From positions 1-64,000 of the forward strand of contig NZ_VEGP01000024.1 of NCBI RefSeq assembly GCF_007679495.1: a DNA stretch of 64,000 nt, given 5' to 3'. The notes beneath the pieces are model-generated. The model saw nothing but the letters and a program-made list of their open reading frames with translations. It was not told where the DNA came from and made no database searches. Positions 27,123 through 36,013 of the stretch are shown piece by piece (within the stretch, counting starts at the first letter, position 1; each line of letters opens with the position of its first letter). A program made the position numbers and the translations under genes. The stretch is from Paenibacillus sp. 32O-W. Its GTDB lineage: Bacteria > Bacillota > Bacilli > Paenibacillales > NBRC-103111.

Positions 27123-28991
27123 TCACACTTGCTTTACGTGTCTGATCCGCTCTTCCATCTCATGTCTGGCCGCCTGCACCTTCTCATTGCCGGATACCTC
27201 TGCCGGATCTACACGCCACCAAGAGTGATAACCGGACGTATTCGTGCCAGGCAGCACTTTGATGTGAATCAGCGTAGATACCGGGTCATTCCTGGCACTC
27301 TGCAGGGCGGCTTGCAGCTCCTCCTTTGTATGGACGGTGTAAGCTTCTGCCCCCAGGCTGCGGGCATGAGCAGCGTAATCAATCGGCAGGTAGTCGCCCG
27401 TTAACCGATTGGTCTCGCCGGAACGGCTGCGGAACTCATTGCCAAACCCATCGCTTCCGTGTTCCCTCTGCAAATTATGAATGCATTGAAACCCATGATT
27501 ATCGAATAGCAAAATGTTGATTTTAACGCCTTCCTGTATACTCGTTACGAGTTCGGAATGAAGCATCAGGTAGCTTCCGTCACCTACCAAGGCATAGACA
27601 TCCCGAGCCGGTTCCGCCATTTTGACTCCAACCGCTCCTGAAACCTCATAGCCCATGCAGGAAAACCCGTATTCCATGTGATAAGTTTTCGGCTGGGCGC
27701 TCCTCCATAGCCGGTGCAAATCGCCAGGCAAGCTGCCGGCGGCACAGACGATGACCGCATCGTCGCCAATGGCGCGATTAATTTCGCCAAGCACGAGGGT
27801 TTGCGTTAAACCGTCTGCTTTTTCCAATGTGTAATACCGATCGACCTCTTGGGTCCATTCGCTCATTAACCCGACCAGCTCCGAGGACTCGTATGCAGAC
27901 CGATAGTTCCGCTGCTGCAGTTCGTGTTGAAGGGAACGCAGCACAACTTGGGCATCGCCAATCAGTTGGTGCGCATCGAGCTTCATCGCATCCGAACGGC
28001 TGACGTTAATGCTGATAAACTCTACATCCGGATTTTGAAAAGCACTCTTGGACGCTGTCGTGAAATCCTGCAACCGGGTGCCGACGCAAATCACCACATC
28101 CGCTTCCTTCGCTAACCGATTGGCGGGCAGCGAACCGGTTACGCCGATGGCGCCTGCATTCAGTTCATGGTTCCAGGGCATTGCGCTTTTCCCGGCCTGC
28201 GTTTCGGTTACCGGAATGCCGAAGGCTTCGGCAAACTCGGTCAATGCTTCCGTTGCCAACGAATAATGGACGCCGCCTCCGGCGATGATCAGTGGCTTTT
28301 GCTTGCGGGCGATCAGTTCCACCGCTCCGTTAAGGGCTGTTGGAACCGGTAGGCGCCTCTCGATGGCATGAACCCTTTTGCGGAAAAATTCAACCGGGTA
28401 ATCATAAGCTTCGCTCTGCACATCCTGCGGCAGCGCCAGCGTGACCGCGCCTGTGTCTGCAGGATCGGTCAACACTCGCATCGCCTGCAGCGCAGCCGTC
28501 ATCAGCTGCTCAGGCCGGCTGATCCGATCCCAGTACCGGCTAACCGGTTTAAAAGCATCATTCGCCGATATTGTATAATCGCCCGGATGCTCAATTTGCT
28601 GCAGCACCGGGTCCGGCTGACGGCAGGCGAAAATATCGCCGGGCAGCAGCAGCAGGGGAATGCGGTTGACCGTCGCCGTTGCGGCGGCTGTTACCATATT
28701 GAGCGCGCCCGGACCGATCGAAGAGGTGCAGGCGAATATCCCCAATCGATTGGACTGCTTGGCGTAAGCGATCGCCGCATGAGCCATGCCCTGCTCGTTC
28801 TTGCCCTGGATAAAGGTTAATTCGCCCGGCTGTCTTTCCAGCGCTTCGCCCAGTCCCGTGACGTTCCCATGACCGAATATCCCCATGACGCCACGAATAA
28901 ATTTATGTTCTACTCCGTCCAACTCAACATATTGCTGATCCAGAAATCTGACGAGCGCCTGCGCCATCGTCAAACGAATGGTTTTCGACAT
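27123..28991 (-). CDS. iolD: 3D-(3,5/4)-trihydroxycyclohexane-1,2-dione acylhydrolase
   Basis: 622 residues, thiamine-diphosphate-dependent enzyme that hydrolytically opens the inositol ring to 5-deoxy-D-glucuronate. Three ThDP-enzyme domains are visible: the N-terminal pyrimidine-binding domain with [19 protein letters not shown] (catalytic Glu region), a central Rossmann-like domain, and the C-terminal pyrophosphate domain with the [12 protein letters not shown]...NILLFDNHG ThDP motif (GDG-xn-N). Start ATG 28991 follows GAGGAGGTTGGATCG, ruling out the longer frame to 29057. Confidence 0.93.
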   Translation of the reverse strand: MSKTIRLTMAQALVRFLDQQYVELDGVEHKFIRGVMGIFGHGNVTGLGEALERQPGELTFIQGKNEQGMAHAAIAYAKQSNRLGIFACTSSIGPGALNMVTAAATATVNRIPLLLLPGDIFACRQPDPVLQQIEHPGDYTISANDAFKPVSRYWDRISRPEQLMTAALQAMRVLTDPADTGAVTLALPQDVQSEAYDYPVEFFRKRVHAIERRLPVPTALNGAVELIARKQKPLIIAGGGVHYSLATEALTEFAEAFGIPVTETQAGKSAMPWNHELNAGAIGVTGSLPANRLAKEADVVICVGTRLQDFTTASKSAFQNPDVEFISINVSRSDAMKLDAHQLIGDAQVVLRSLQHELQQRNYRSAYESSELVGLMSEWTQEVDRYYTLEKADGLTQTLVLGEINRAIGDDAVIVCAAGSLPGDLHRLWRSAQPKTYHMEYGFSCMGYEVSGAVGVKMAEPARDVYALVGDGSYLMLHSELVTSIQEGVKINILLFDNHGFQCIHNLQREHGSDGFGNEFRSRSGETNRLTGDYLPIDYAAHARSLGAEAYTVHTKEELQAALQSARNDPVSTLIHIKVLPGTNTSGYHSWWRVDPAEVSGNEKVQAARHEMEERIRHVKQV

Positions 28992-29085
28992 CGATCCAAC
29001 CTCCTCAGATAATCGAATGGTTAGCACCCATGGATAGTTCGTATAGATAACTCTCATGGAAAATTCTCATGGATTATTCCCATGG

Positions 29086-30117
29086 TTAATTTCCAGCAGA
29101 CAATGAATCGGTAATCTCTGCTATCGTCACAGGTCTACGCTCCTGCAAAGACCGCTTGGCTGCAGCGGCGATCAGCTCCGCCTTATATCCATCCATGCCG
29201 CTTACCGGCACCGGTTTGCCATTTAGGATACTATCGATGAACATCTCCGTTTCCAGCATATAAGCCCCTTGATAACGCTCCAAGAAAAACTGCTTCGGCT
29301 TCACGCGAAACACCCCCTCGCCCGTACTCCATTCGGCCGAGTTATCTGTATCGTTCTGTACGGTGGCATTACCTTTGGAACCGAACACCTCGACTCTTTG
29401 GTCGTACCCGTAGGCGGCGCTGCGGCTGTTGTCGATTACAGCGATTGCGCCGCTGCTCAGTTTCAACGTAGTAATTGCCGTATCAATGTCGCCCAGTTCG
29501 CCGATGGCTGGATCAACGAGCACGGCTCCTTGAACATACACCTCTTTCACCTCACTGCCAGATAAGTAGCGGACCATATCGAAATCGTGAATCGCCATAT
29601 CGAACAGCAAGCCCCCGGATACGCGAATATAGTCATAGGGCGGCGGGCTTGGATCGCGTGAGGTTACCTTGATAATATGTGGATCGCCAATTTGTCCCTC
29701 GTCGACCAATTGCCGAACTTTCATAAAATTATGATCGAACCGGCGGTTGAAGCCCGTTTGCAACTGAACTCCGTTTTGCTTCACGACCTCCAGCGCTTCG
29801 CCCGTTTTCTGCAGCTCAAAGCTGATCGGTTTTTCACAAAAAATATGCTTCCCTGCCCGCGCCGCCTCCATAATGAACGAGACATGGGAATTCGTTGAGG
29901 AGCAAATGAAAATAGCGTCGATGTCTGGGTCCGCGAATAATTTCCCGCTGTCTTCCGTGACGGTTGCGACTCCAGCATCCTTCGCCCACTCGGTCAAGTG
30001 ATCAATCCGAATATCCGAAATCGCTTTCAAGTTCACTTTCCTATTACGCAGCAAATTCTCGGCATGCAGCATGCCAATTCTTCCCGCTCCGATAATCCCG
30101 ATGTTTAAAGTGTTCAA
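29086..30117 (-). CDS. iolG: myo-inositol 2-dehydrogenase
   Basis: 343 residues of the GFO/IDH/MocA family. It oxidises myo-inositol to scyllo-inosose with NAD. The Rossmann motif GIIGAGRIGMLHAENL opens the protein, CEKPISFELQKT supplies the EKP catalytic Lys, and GGLLFDMAIHDFDMVRYL carries the Asp/His pair of the active site. Start: GGGAGGG is directly abutted to an ATG at 30126, which leaves no spacing, so the TTG at 30117 is the likelier start. It is the first gene of the operon and is preceded by a promoter and LacI-type dyads. Confidence 0.92.
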   Translation of the reverse strand: MNTLNIGIIGAGRIGMLHAENLLRNRKVNLKAISDIRIDHLTEWAKDAGVATVTEDSGKLFADPDIDAIFICSSTNSHVSFIMEAARAGKHIFCEKPISFELQKTGEALEVVKQNGVQLQTGFNRRFDHNFMKVRQLVDEGQIGDPHIIKVTSRDPSPPPYDYIRVSGGLLFDMAIHDFDMVRYLSGSEVKEVYVQGAVLVDPAIGELGDIDTAITTLKLSSGAIAVIDNSRSAAYGYDQRVEVFGSKGNATVQNDTDNSAEWSTGEGVFRVKPKQFFLERYQGAYMLETEMFIDSILNGKPVPVSGMDGYKAELIAAAAKRSLQERRPVTIAEITDSLSAGN

Positions 30118-30167
30118 GCTCAACATCCCTCCCTTGATGGAACCAGTGTCCGCGTCACTTTTCAGGG

Positions 30168-30215
30168 TAACCGCTTAACCTTATTTCATTATAACAAGAT
30201 TGCGTTCTTTTGCAA
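30168..30215 (-). promoter_or_regulatory. iolG promoter with LacI-type operator
   Basis: On the minus strand TTGCAA (30215-30210) and TATAAT (30193-30188) are 16 bases apart, a good sigma-A promoter. Ten bases downstream of the -10 lies TAAGCGGTTA (30178-30169), the TAANCGNTTA core recognised by LacI-family proteins, at the transcription start where binding would block initiation. Confidence 0.65.
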
Positions 30216-30253
30216 TATTTTGTCTATTTTCCGCTAGAAATTACGACTAATGG

Positions 30254-30269
30254 GGGTAAGCGCTATCCC
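30254..30269. promoter_or_regulatory. second LacI/CcpA-type dyad upstream of iolG
   Basis: GGGTAAGCGCTATCCC has a perfect AGCGCT core and matching GGG/CCC outer arms. It is about 85 bases from the first operator and 40 bases upstream of the -35. It could be a looping operator or a cre with two mismatches. Confidence 0.45.
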
Positions 30270-30332
30270 TAAATAGAAATAAAGGTACTTTCCGATTTTG
30301 ACTACATTTTTTTTTTTTTGCAATGACAGCTT

Positions 30333-31133
30333 CTATTTGAGCAATGACAGCATTAAGGAATGAATGTGCCTGTTGCTGCACAATACATTTTCGGTAGTTA
30401 GGCTATAGACCTCACCCTCTATATCGCTAACCGTTCCGCCCGCCTCACAGACGATTAGGACACCTGCGGCGACATCCCATGTATGCATTCCGTATTCCCA
30501 GAAGGCGCACAATCTTCCGCTAGCCACATAAGCCAAATGCAGGGCAGCCGAGCCTAAAACCCTTACACTCCTGCAGGTAAGCGCCACTTGCCCAAGCGAA
30601 TCAACCACGGCGCGCCTTGCCCCATGCAGATCGGCCGGGAACCCGGTAGCGACTACGCTTTCCGCTAGCGTTTGGGTACTTGAGCAGCGGATGGGAACTC
30701 CATTCAGGAACGCGCCTTTGCCTTTTTCCGCCCAAAACATTTCGTCCCTCATCGGATCATAGATGACCCCGACTAACAGTTCGCCTTGATAGGCCAATGC
30801 GATGGACACCGTATACCCTGGAATGCGGTTGACGAAGTTGACCGTGCCATCGATCGGATCCACAATCCATAAATAATCGTCTGCGATTTCCGTCTCCAAT
30901 AATTGCTGCAGGGATAGTTCCTGCTCGAACATCTGCTCCTCCCCGAGTATCCGATGATGAGGATAGGTCTCGTTAATCATCTGCCGAATCAACCGTTCGA
31001 CGCCCTGATCCACTTCGGTGACTACATCATAAACCGTTCCTTTCTCCTGAACAGCAAATCCCTTGCCTGTACTCTGCTTCATCATCGCGCCTGCTTCTAG
31101 GGCCATTTGTTTCGCTGTTTGTAAAAAGTCCAC
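30333..31133 (-). CDS. inositol-monophosphatase-family phosphatase
   Basis: 266 residues, IMPase/SuhB/CysQ superfamily. Metal ligands are all present: Glu65 in GEEQ, Asp92 and Asp95 in WIVDPIDGTVNF, and Asp220 in WDVAAG. These enzymes dephosphorylate inositol phosphates and, in some members, sugar phosphates. It lies 15 bases after the ATPase gene of a putative phospho-sugar importer, and 216 bases upstream of iolG on the same strand. That placement suggests it turns an imported phosphate ester into free inositol. SuhB-type housekeeping function is the alternative. Confidence 0.85.
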   Translation of the reverse strand: MDFLQTAKQMALEAGAMMKQSTGKGFAVQEKGTVYDVVTEVDQGVERLIRQMINETYPHHRILGEEQMFEQELSLQQLLETEIADDYLWIVDPIDGTVNFVNRIPGYTVSIALAYQGELLVGVIYDPMRDEMFWAEKGKGAFLNGVPIRCSSTQTLAESVVATGFPADLHGARRAVVDSLGQVALTCRSVRVLGSAALHLAYVASGRLCAFWEYGMHTWDVAAGVLIVCEAGGTVSDIEGEVYSLTTENVLCSNRHIHSLMLSLLK

Positions 31134-31148
31134 GACATCTTCTCCTCA

Positions 31149-32279
31149 TTATCCTTGATCATTAGAAGGCAGTACACGTATTTGTTCCTTTTTCAGACTG
31201 AGACGAACGATTTCCCCTACCCGATGAATGCCATGATCATGATGGCGATAGTCAATCATTGTTACGGTCTGGTCGTTAATGCCGATTTCATATTCGACGT
31301 ATAAACCGAGATAAGTGGTCCGCAAGACCTTGCCTGTGAAAGAGCCTTCCGAAGCAAACTGCCAAAACTCCGGGCGAATGACACAATGGGCCTGATCGCC
31401 AGTGGAAAAAACGTGCTCAGACTGCCACTGAACAACGTACTCCGACTGCTGCGGAACGGCTACATTTTGACCGAGCAATTTTACTTGAATCGATTCAGAG
31501 GATGTCTCCACAACTTGAACCGGAATAAAATTCGCTTTCCCCATAAAATCGGCGACGAATTGATCATTCGGTTTGGTATAAATATCATGCGGCGAACCGA
31601 CCTGCTGAATGGAACCTTTATTCATAATGACCACTTTATCGGAAATCGCCATCGCTTCGGCTTGATCATGAGTGACATATAAGCTCGTAATGCCAAGCCG
31701 TTGTTGGATCTTGCGCAGCTCATCCCGCATATATTCCCGCAGCTTCGCATCCAGATTGGACAGCGGTTCGTCAAAGAGCAGCACCTTCGGTTCGGTTACA
31801 ACGGCCCGCGCCAATGCGACACGCTGCTGCTGGCCCCCTGATAGCTGTGAAGGCATGCGATCCTGCATGGATTCGAGATGCATGAGATCGAGAACCTTCT
31901 GTACCTTTTCCTTAATGGTCGACTTGGAAAGCTTCTGAATATGCAGTCCATAGGCAACATTCTCGTAAACGGTCAGATGCGGGAACAAGGCATAGCTTTG
32001 GAAGACCATCGCGACATTCCGCTTATTCGGAGCCAGATTCGTAATGTTCTGGTTTCCGATATAGATATTGCCTGAGGTCGGTTGTTCAAAACCTGCAAGC
32101 ATTCTCAGCGTTGTCGTTTTACCGCAGCCTGAAGGTCCCAGCAGTGTCACCAGCTCTCCCGGCTCGATATCAAGCGAGACATTATTCACGGCATAGACCT
32201 GCTCCTCTCCTGAATAAGAAGGAAAGGCTTTCATTAATTGTTCGAACTTTACCGCTTGTGATGCCAGCGTCATTTTCAT
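31149..32279 (-). CDS. ABC importer ATPase (PotA/FbpC/AfuC type)
   Basis: 376 residues. Walker A GPSGCGKTT, Q-loop QSYALFPHLTV, signature LSGGQQQR, Walker B VLLFDEPLSNLD and H-loop VTHD are intact. A C-terminal TOBE-like regulatory region follows (about residues 250-370). This architecture drives importers for ferric ions, polyamines, 2-aminoethylphosphonate and hexose phosphates. It lies between the double permease (50-base gap) and the phosphatase gene, in one unit. Confidence 0.85.
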   Translation of the reverse strand: MKMTLASQAVKFEQLMKAFPSYSGEEQVYAVNNVSLDIEPGELVTLLGPSGCGKTTTLRMLAGFEQPTSGNIYIGNQNITNLAPNKRNVAMVFQSYALFPHLTVYENVAYGLHIQKLSKSTIKEKVQKVLDLMHLESMQDRMPSQLSGGQQQRVALARAVVTEPKVLLFDEPLSNLDAKLREYMRDELRKIQQRLGITSLYVTHDQAEAMAISDKVVIMNKGSIQQVGSPHDIYTKPNDQFVADFMGKANFIPVQVVETSSESIQVKLLGQNVAVPQQSEYVVQWQSEHVFSTGDQAHCVIRPEFWQFASEGSFTGKVLRTTYLGLYVEYEIGINDQTVTMIDYRHHDHGIHRVGEIVRLSLKKEQIRVLPSNDQG

Positions 32280-32328
32280 ACCCCCTTATGTCAGTTTCTT
32301 ATGTCTGGTTCTTATGCGCATTCTTATT

Positions 32329-34020
32329 TCACCTTTTCTTTGTGCCTAATCGATTGACCAAAAATTGCATCGTTCCCAACGCAGTAAGCACAATAGCGAA
32401 CAGGATGACACAATAAGCGGCAGCGGCTCCGAGCCTGCTCCCTTCAATCTGTGAAAGGATCGATACCGTCATCAGGTTCCAGTTCACCGAGACAAGAAAG
32501 ATGAGCGAGCTGATCGAAGTCATCGACTTGGTAAAAGAATAAAACAACCCGGAGAACAAGGCCGGTCTCATGAGCGGCAAAGAAATACGGCGAAACGTGG
32601 TGAAGTTATTCGCTCCCAGGTTAGCGGACGCTTCTTCAATCGATTTATCAATCTGTCTTAGGCTGTTCGTTCCGGCTTCGATTCCTACCGGCATGTTGCG
32701 GAAAGTTAACGCGAGAATAATAATCGCGCTTGTTCCCGTTAGCAGCAGGGGCTTATCGTTGAAAGCGAGAACATAGCCAATCCCGACCACCGTTCCAGGA
32801 ACGGCAAAGACGACCATCGAACCGGTTTCCATTAACTTTTTGCCAATAAATTGTTTGCGAATAAGGAGGTACGCGATCAGCATCCCCATCACGACCGTGA
32901 ACGGTGTCGATACGGCTGACAGAACGATCGAATTCCGGATCGAGTCGAGACCAAGCGAGAAAATATACCTGAAATTATCAAGCGTAAGCGAGTTGTTGAC
33001 ACCCCAGACTTTAACAAAAGCTCCCCAGACGACCGTGCCATAAATCAGCAGAACGAAGCCTGTAATCAGAAAACAAAAGATGAACAACGGCCACACGATA
33101 TGTTTTTCCGTGATCCGAACGCCGGAATTGGAGGGCTTGCCGGTCACTGTAACATAGGATTTTTTGCTTATCCAATATTTTTGCATGAAAAAAGCTAGCA
33201 TTGACGGGAAAATGATCGCCAGCGCCAAAATCGCGCCGCCCCGCAGGTTATACATTCCGGTGATCTGAATGTAAGCTTGAACCGCAAGAGTAGAGTAATC
33301 CCCTGCAATAACCATCGGATTGCCAAAATCCTCGATAGATTTAATGAACACGAGCAGCAATGCGCTGAAGATAGCCGGCACGGAAAGCGGAAGCGTAATC
33401 GTACGAAACACTTTCCATCGGGAAGCACCCAAATTCATGGAAGCGTCCTCAATCGAGGAATCGATCGATTCCAGCATCCCCTTCATATTCATATAAGCCA
33501 GCGGAAAGAAAGATAAGGTCTGGATGATCAGCAAGCTGGTTAATCCATAGACATTGAAGCTATCTAAACCGAACAGTCCGTTCGTGATCAGCCCTTTGCG
33601 CCCAAACAATAAAATAATCGACAAGGCAATGACAAAAGGCGGTGATATAACAGGCAGCAGAGCAATCAAGTTAAAAATGTTCTTGCCCTTCATATTGGTC
33701 CGCGTGATGGCAAAGGCGAAAATAAAGCCAACCACCGTGCTAAAGACCGCCGCCATAATCCCCAATTTCAGACTGTTCCAGAAAGAAGTGAGGAAATAGT
33801 TGTTCGCCAGCGTTTCTTTTAATGCAGAGAAATCCAAACCTTCATCGTTAACAACGGACACCTTAAAAACTTGATAAATCGGATATACGGAAAAGATGAA
33901 CAGGGAAGCGAAGATCAGAACAATGATGGCAATCAGCCAAGGTTCCTTGATGAGCGCTGCCCATTTTCTTCTGGATGGCGGCCTGTTTTCAGTTATCACC
34001 GCCGTAGATGAACTGGACAA
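32329..34020 (-). CDS. double-length ABC importer permease (FbpB/AfuB type)
   Basis: 563 residues, a tandem fusion of two BPD_transp_1 permease units with about twelve membrane helices. Both EAA coupling loops are visible: DSSIEDASMNLGASRWKVFRTI in the first half and KSIEEASANLGANNFTTFRRI in the second. A single polypeptide therefore forms the whole channel, as in Fbp/Sfu/Afu systems. Start TTG 34020 has AAAGGGG nine bases upstream. It is the second gene after the binding protein. Confidence 0.87.
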   Translation of the reverse strand: MSSSSTAVITENRPPSRRKWAALIKEPWLIAIIVLIFASLFIFSVYPIYQVFKVSVVNDEGLDFSALKETLANNYFLTSFWNSLKLGIMAAVFSTVVGFIFAFAITRTNMKGKNIFNLIALLPVISPPFVIALSIILLFGRKGLITNGLFGLDSFNVYGLTSLLIIQTLSFFPLAYMNMKGMLESIDSSIEDASMNLGASRWKVFRTITLPLSVPAIFSALLLVFIKSIEDFGNPMVIAGDYSTLAVQAYIQITGMYNLRGGAILALAIIFPSMLAFFMQKYWISKKSYVTVTGKPSNSGVRITEKHIVWPLFIFCFLITGFVLLIYGTVVWGAFVKVWGVNNSLTLDNFRYIFSLGLDSIRNSIVLSAVSTPFTVVMGMLIAYLLIRKQFIGKKLMETGSMVVFAVPGTVVGIGYVLAFNDKPLLLTGTSAIIILALTFRNMPVGIEAGTNSLRQIDKSIEEASANLGANNFTTFRRISLPLMRPALFSGLFYSFTKSMTSISSLIFLVSVNWNLMTVSILSQIEGSRLGAAAAYCVILFAIVLTALGTMQFLVNRLGTKKR

Positions 34021-34051
34021 TATGGATAACCCCTTTCATAGTCAGCATTCT

Positions 34052-35140
34052 TTACTTGGCTGCATCTTGTCCTTTAATCTTCGATTCAAACTTGGCCAAT
34101 AGCTCCTTACGATGTTCTCCTGCCCAAACCTCATCGTAATCCATCACTTTCAATTCATCGATTCTCGCTGCACCTTCGGCAACCTCCGCATCTGGATTAA
34201 TAGGTAGACGGAATGATTTTGTACTTGCATATAAATCCTGAGCTTCTTTGCTAATGGACCAGTCGATAAATTGCTTGGCAATTTCCCGCTCATCCTCAGG
34301 CCCGCCTTTAATCAGGGCTATAGCTCCGATCTCAAAGCCTGTTCCTTCACTTGGAAAAGTGAGCTCGAGCGGGTAACCTTCGCCCTTAGGCTTCAAAATA
34401 TCATGCGCGAAGGCAATACCGATTGCGCCTTCACCTAAGCCAACTTGCTTCGGAGGACCGGAACCCGACTTTTGATACTGCAGCACGTTCTCATCCAATT
34501 TTTTCAGATAGTCAAAGGCCTTGTCTTCGCCCCACATTTGAACCAATGTTGCCAGAATGGAATAAGCCGTACCCGAAGCGCCTGGGTGGGCAACCACAAT
34601 TTGACCTTTGAACTCCGGCTTGATCAGATCTTCCCAGCTCTCGGGGGCTTTCACATTGTGTTTTTGCAGCCATTCCGTATTCGATGCGAATCCGAGCGGA
34701 CCTACATATACAGGAGCCCAATACCCTTGTTGATCGCGATATTGCTCAGGTATAACCTCAATTCCTGCCGGCTGATAGGACTCAAGCACACCCTCCTTGA
34801 TCGCCGCCACAAATGTATCCGATGGGCCACCATACCAGATGCTGGCTTGCGGATTATTTTTCTCCGCTTGCAGTCTGGCCAGTGTCTCTCCCGCAGACAA
34901 ACGAACAAACTTCACTTTAATGCCGGTCTGCTTCTCGAATGCATTCAAATACGGAACCACCTCTTGTTCAGGAAAAGCAGTGTACATAGTAAGCTGCTTT
35001 GCTGTCGCTTTCGGCGTCTCCGCCTGCGTTCCACTGTTATTCGTTCCGGGTGCTGCTGTTCCCTTCGACTTTCCACAGCCAGCCAGAAATAAACTCAGCA
35101 TCATGCATAGAACTATGGAAGTGACTATACTTTTACGCAT
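34052..35140 (-). CDS. solute-binding lipoprotein of the AfuA/FbpA class
   Basis: 362 residues. Lipoprotein signal peptide ends at LAGC (Cys22); the rest is a COG1840-type binding protein (KQLTMYTAFPEQEV...). Ferric-binding members use a tandem Tyr pair late in the protein; I see none here. At that place the sequence reads AHD (His246, Asp247) with Glu270 in GTGFE. The His-Asp-Glu spacing equals that of His205/Asp206/Glu229 which, as I recall, contact the sugar phosphate in AfuA of Actinobacillus pleuropneumoniae. With two phosphatases and inositol genes alongside, a phosphorylated polyol or sugar is the likely ligand. Confidence 0.82.
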   Translation of the reverse strand: MRKSIVTSIVLCMMLSLFLAGCGKSKGTAAPGTNNSGTQAETPKATAKQLTMYTAFPEQEVVPYLNAFEKQTGIKVKFVRLSAGETLARLQAEKNNPQASIWYGGPSDTFVAAIKEGVLESYQPAGIEVIPEQYRDQQGYWAPVYVGPLGFASNTEWLQKHNVKAPESWEDLIKPEFKGQIVVAHPGASGTAYSILATLVQMWGEDKAFDYLKKLDENVLQYQKSGSGPPKQVGLGEGAIGIAFAHDILKPKGEGYPLELTFPSEGTGFEIGAIALIKGGPEDEREIAKQFIDWSISKEAQDLYASTKSFRLPINPDAEVAEGAARIDELKVMDYDEVWAGEHRKELLAKFESKIKGQDAAK

Positions 35141-35162
35141 TTTTTCAACCTCCTCATTATTA

Positions 35163-35176
35163 TGAAAACGCTAGCA
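35163..35176. promoter_or_regulatory. consensus cre site
   Basis: TGAAAACGCTAGCA matches the CcpA consensus TGWAARCGYTWNCW at every position. It lies 23 bases upstream of the binding-protein start codon and downstream of the HAD gene, so catabolite repression, possibly by roadblock, is expected. Confidence 0.7.
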
Positions 35177-35221
35177 AAAATGAATTTTAGTAAAAATATC
35201 AGAACCTTAACTTTGATAGCT

Positions 35222-36013
35222 TCACGACATTAATTCTGTAATGATTTGTGCGATCGCATGCTGTTCATGATGTACGGTAACCTGATCAGCTTGTGCTTTA
35301 AGCTCTGGGTGAGCGTTAGCCACCGCTATCCCTGTATCCGCTGCTTGAATCATAGAGATATCATTCAAATTATCGCCCACAGCAATGGTGTGGAGTTCTT
35401 TGATTTGCAGCATTTCGGTAAGAACCTGTAGGGCCGTCCCTTTCGATGCTCCTTCAGGCAGTATTTCAAAATAATTTTGCTCCGAATAGACGGTTTCACA
35501 GCTTAGACCGCTATCCATCACGATCTTTTCAAAGGAATGAAGCTGTTCGGGTACTTCCGCTATAACGAGAATTTTAGTGATCGGATTCGTTATGAGAGTT
35601 TCGTTCCAAGGTTTACAGCGAACACCTTCTTTATGCTCATGTTCTCGAACGATATGGTTAGGAACCGGGCTATAAACATCGTTTTCGGCATATACCAGCA
35701 AGCCAAACTCATTTGTAAGTGCTTCCAAGATTGTCTGCCAAAGAGAAGCTGTTACAGTTAAAAGCTTCTCATATACGATTTCTTTGGTTACAGGGCAATA
35801 GATGCGGGCCCCATTGTATAAAATGACAGGTGTTGTAATGTCTAATTGGCGTATAAATGGAATGACGGCTGCTTCCATCCTGCCCGTCGCTAATGTGAAC
35901 AGGCCGCCGGACTGGATGAAGGATCGGATCGCCCGTTCATTCTCGCTGCTGATTTGTTGATTCCCATCAAGCAAAGTACCGTCCATGTCGGTCACAATCA
36001 ATAATGGTTTCAA
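35222..36013 (-). CDS. Cof-type HAD-IIB phosphatase
   Basis: 263 residues. Motif I DMDGTLLDGN (nucleophile and acid Asp), ATGR in motif II, the catalytic Lys in the GASKGTALQ segment, and motif IV GDNLNDISMIQAADTGIA define a Cof/HAD-IIB sugar phosphatase. Likely substrates are hexose phosphates or related phosphate esters. The TTG start at 36013 overlaps the stop of the LacI gene as TTGA, so the two are translationally coupled. It precedes the importer genes by 80 bases. Confidence 0.83.
   Translation of the reverse strand: MKPLLIVTDMDGTLLDGNQQISSENERAIRSFIQSGGLFTLATGRMEAAVIPFIRQLDITTPVILYNGARIYCPVTKEIVYEKLLTVTASLWQTILEALTNEFGLLVYAENDVYSPVPNHIVREHEHKEGVRCKPWNETLITNPITKILVIAEVPEQLHSFEKIVMDSGLSCETVYSEQNYFEILPEGASKGTALQVLTEMLQIKELHTIAVGDNLNDISMIQAADTGIAVANAHPELKAQADQVTVHHEQHAIAQIITELMS

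Noticed and set aside
31149-35140. Ferric iron ABC importer
   Set aside because: The permease and ATPase types fit, but the binding protein lacks the tandem Tyr of ferric binders and the neighbours are phosphatases and inositol genes; no Fur-like box was seen upstream.
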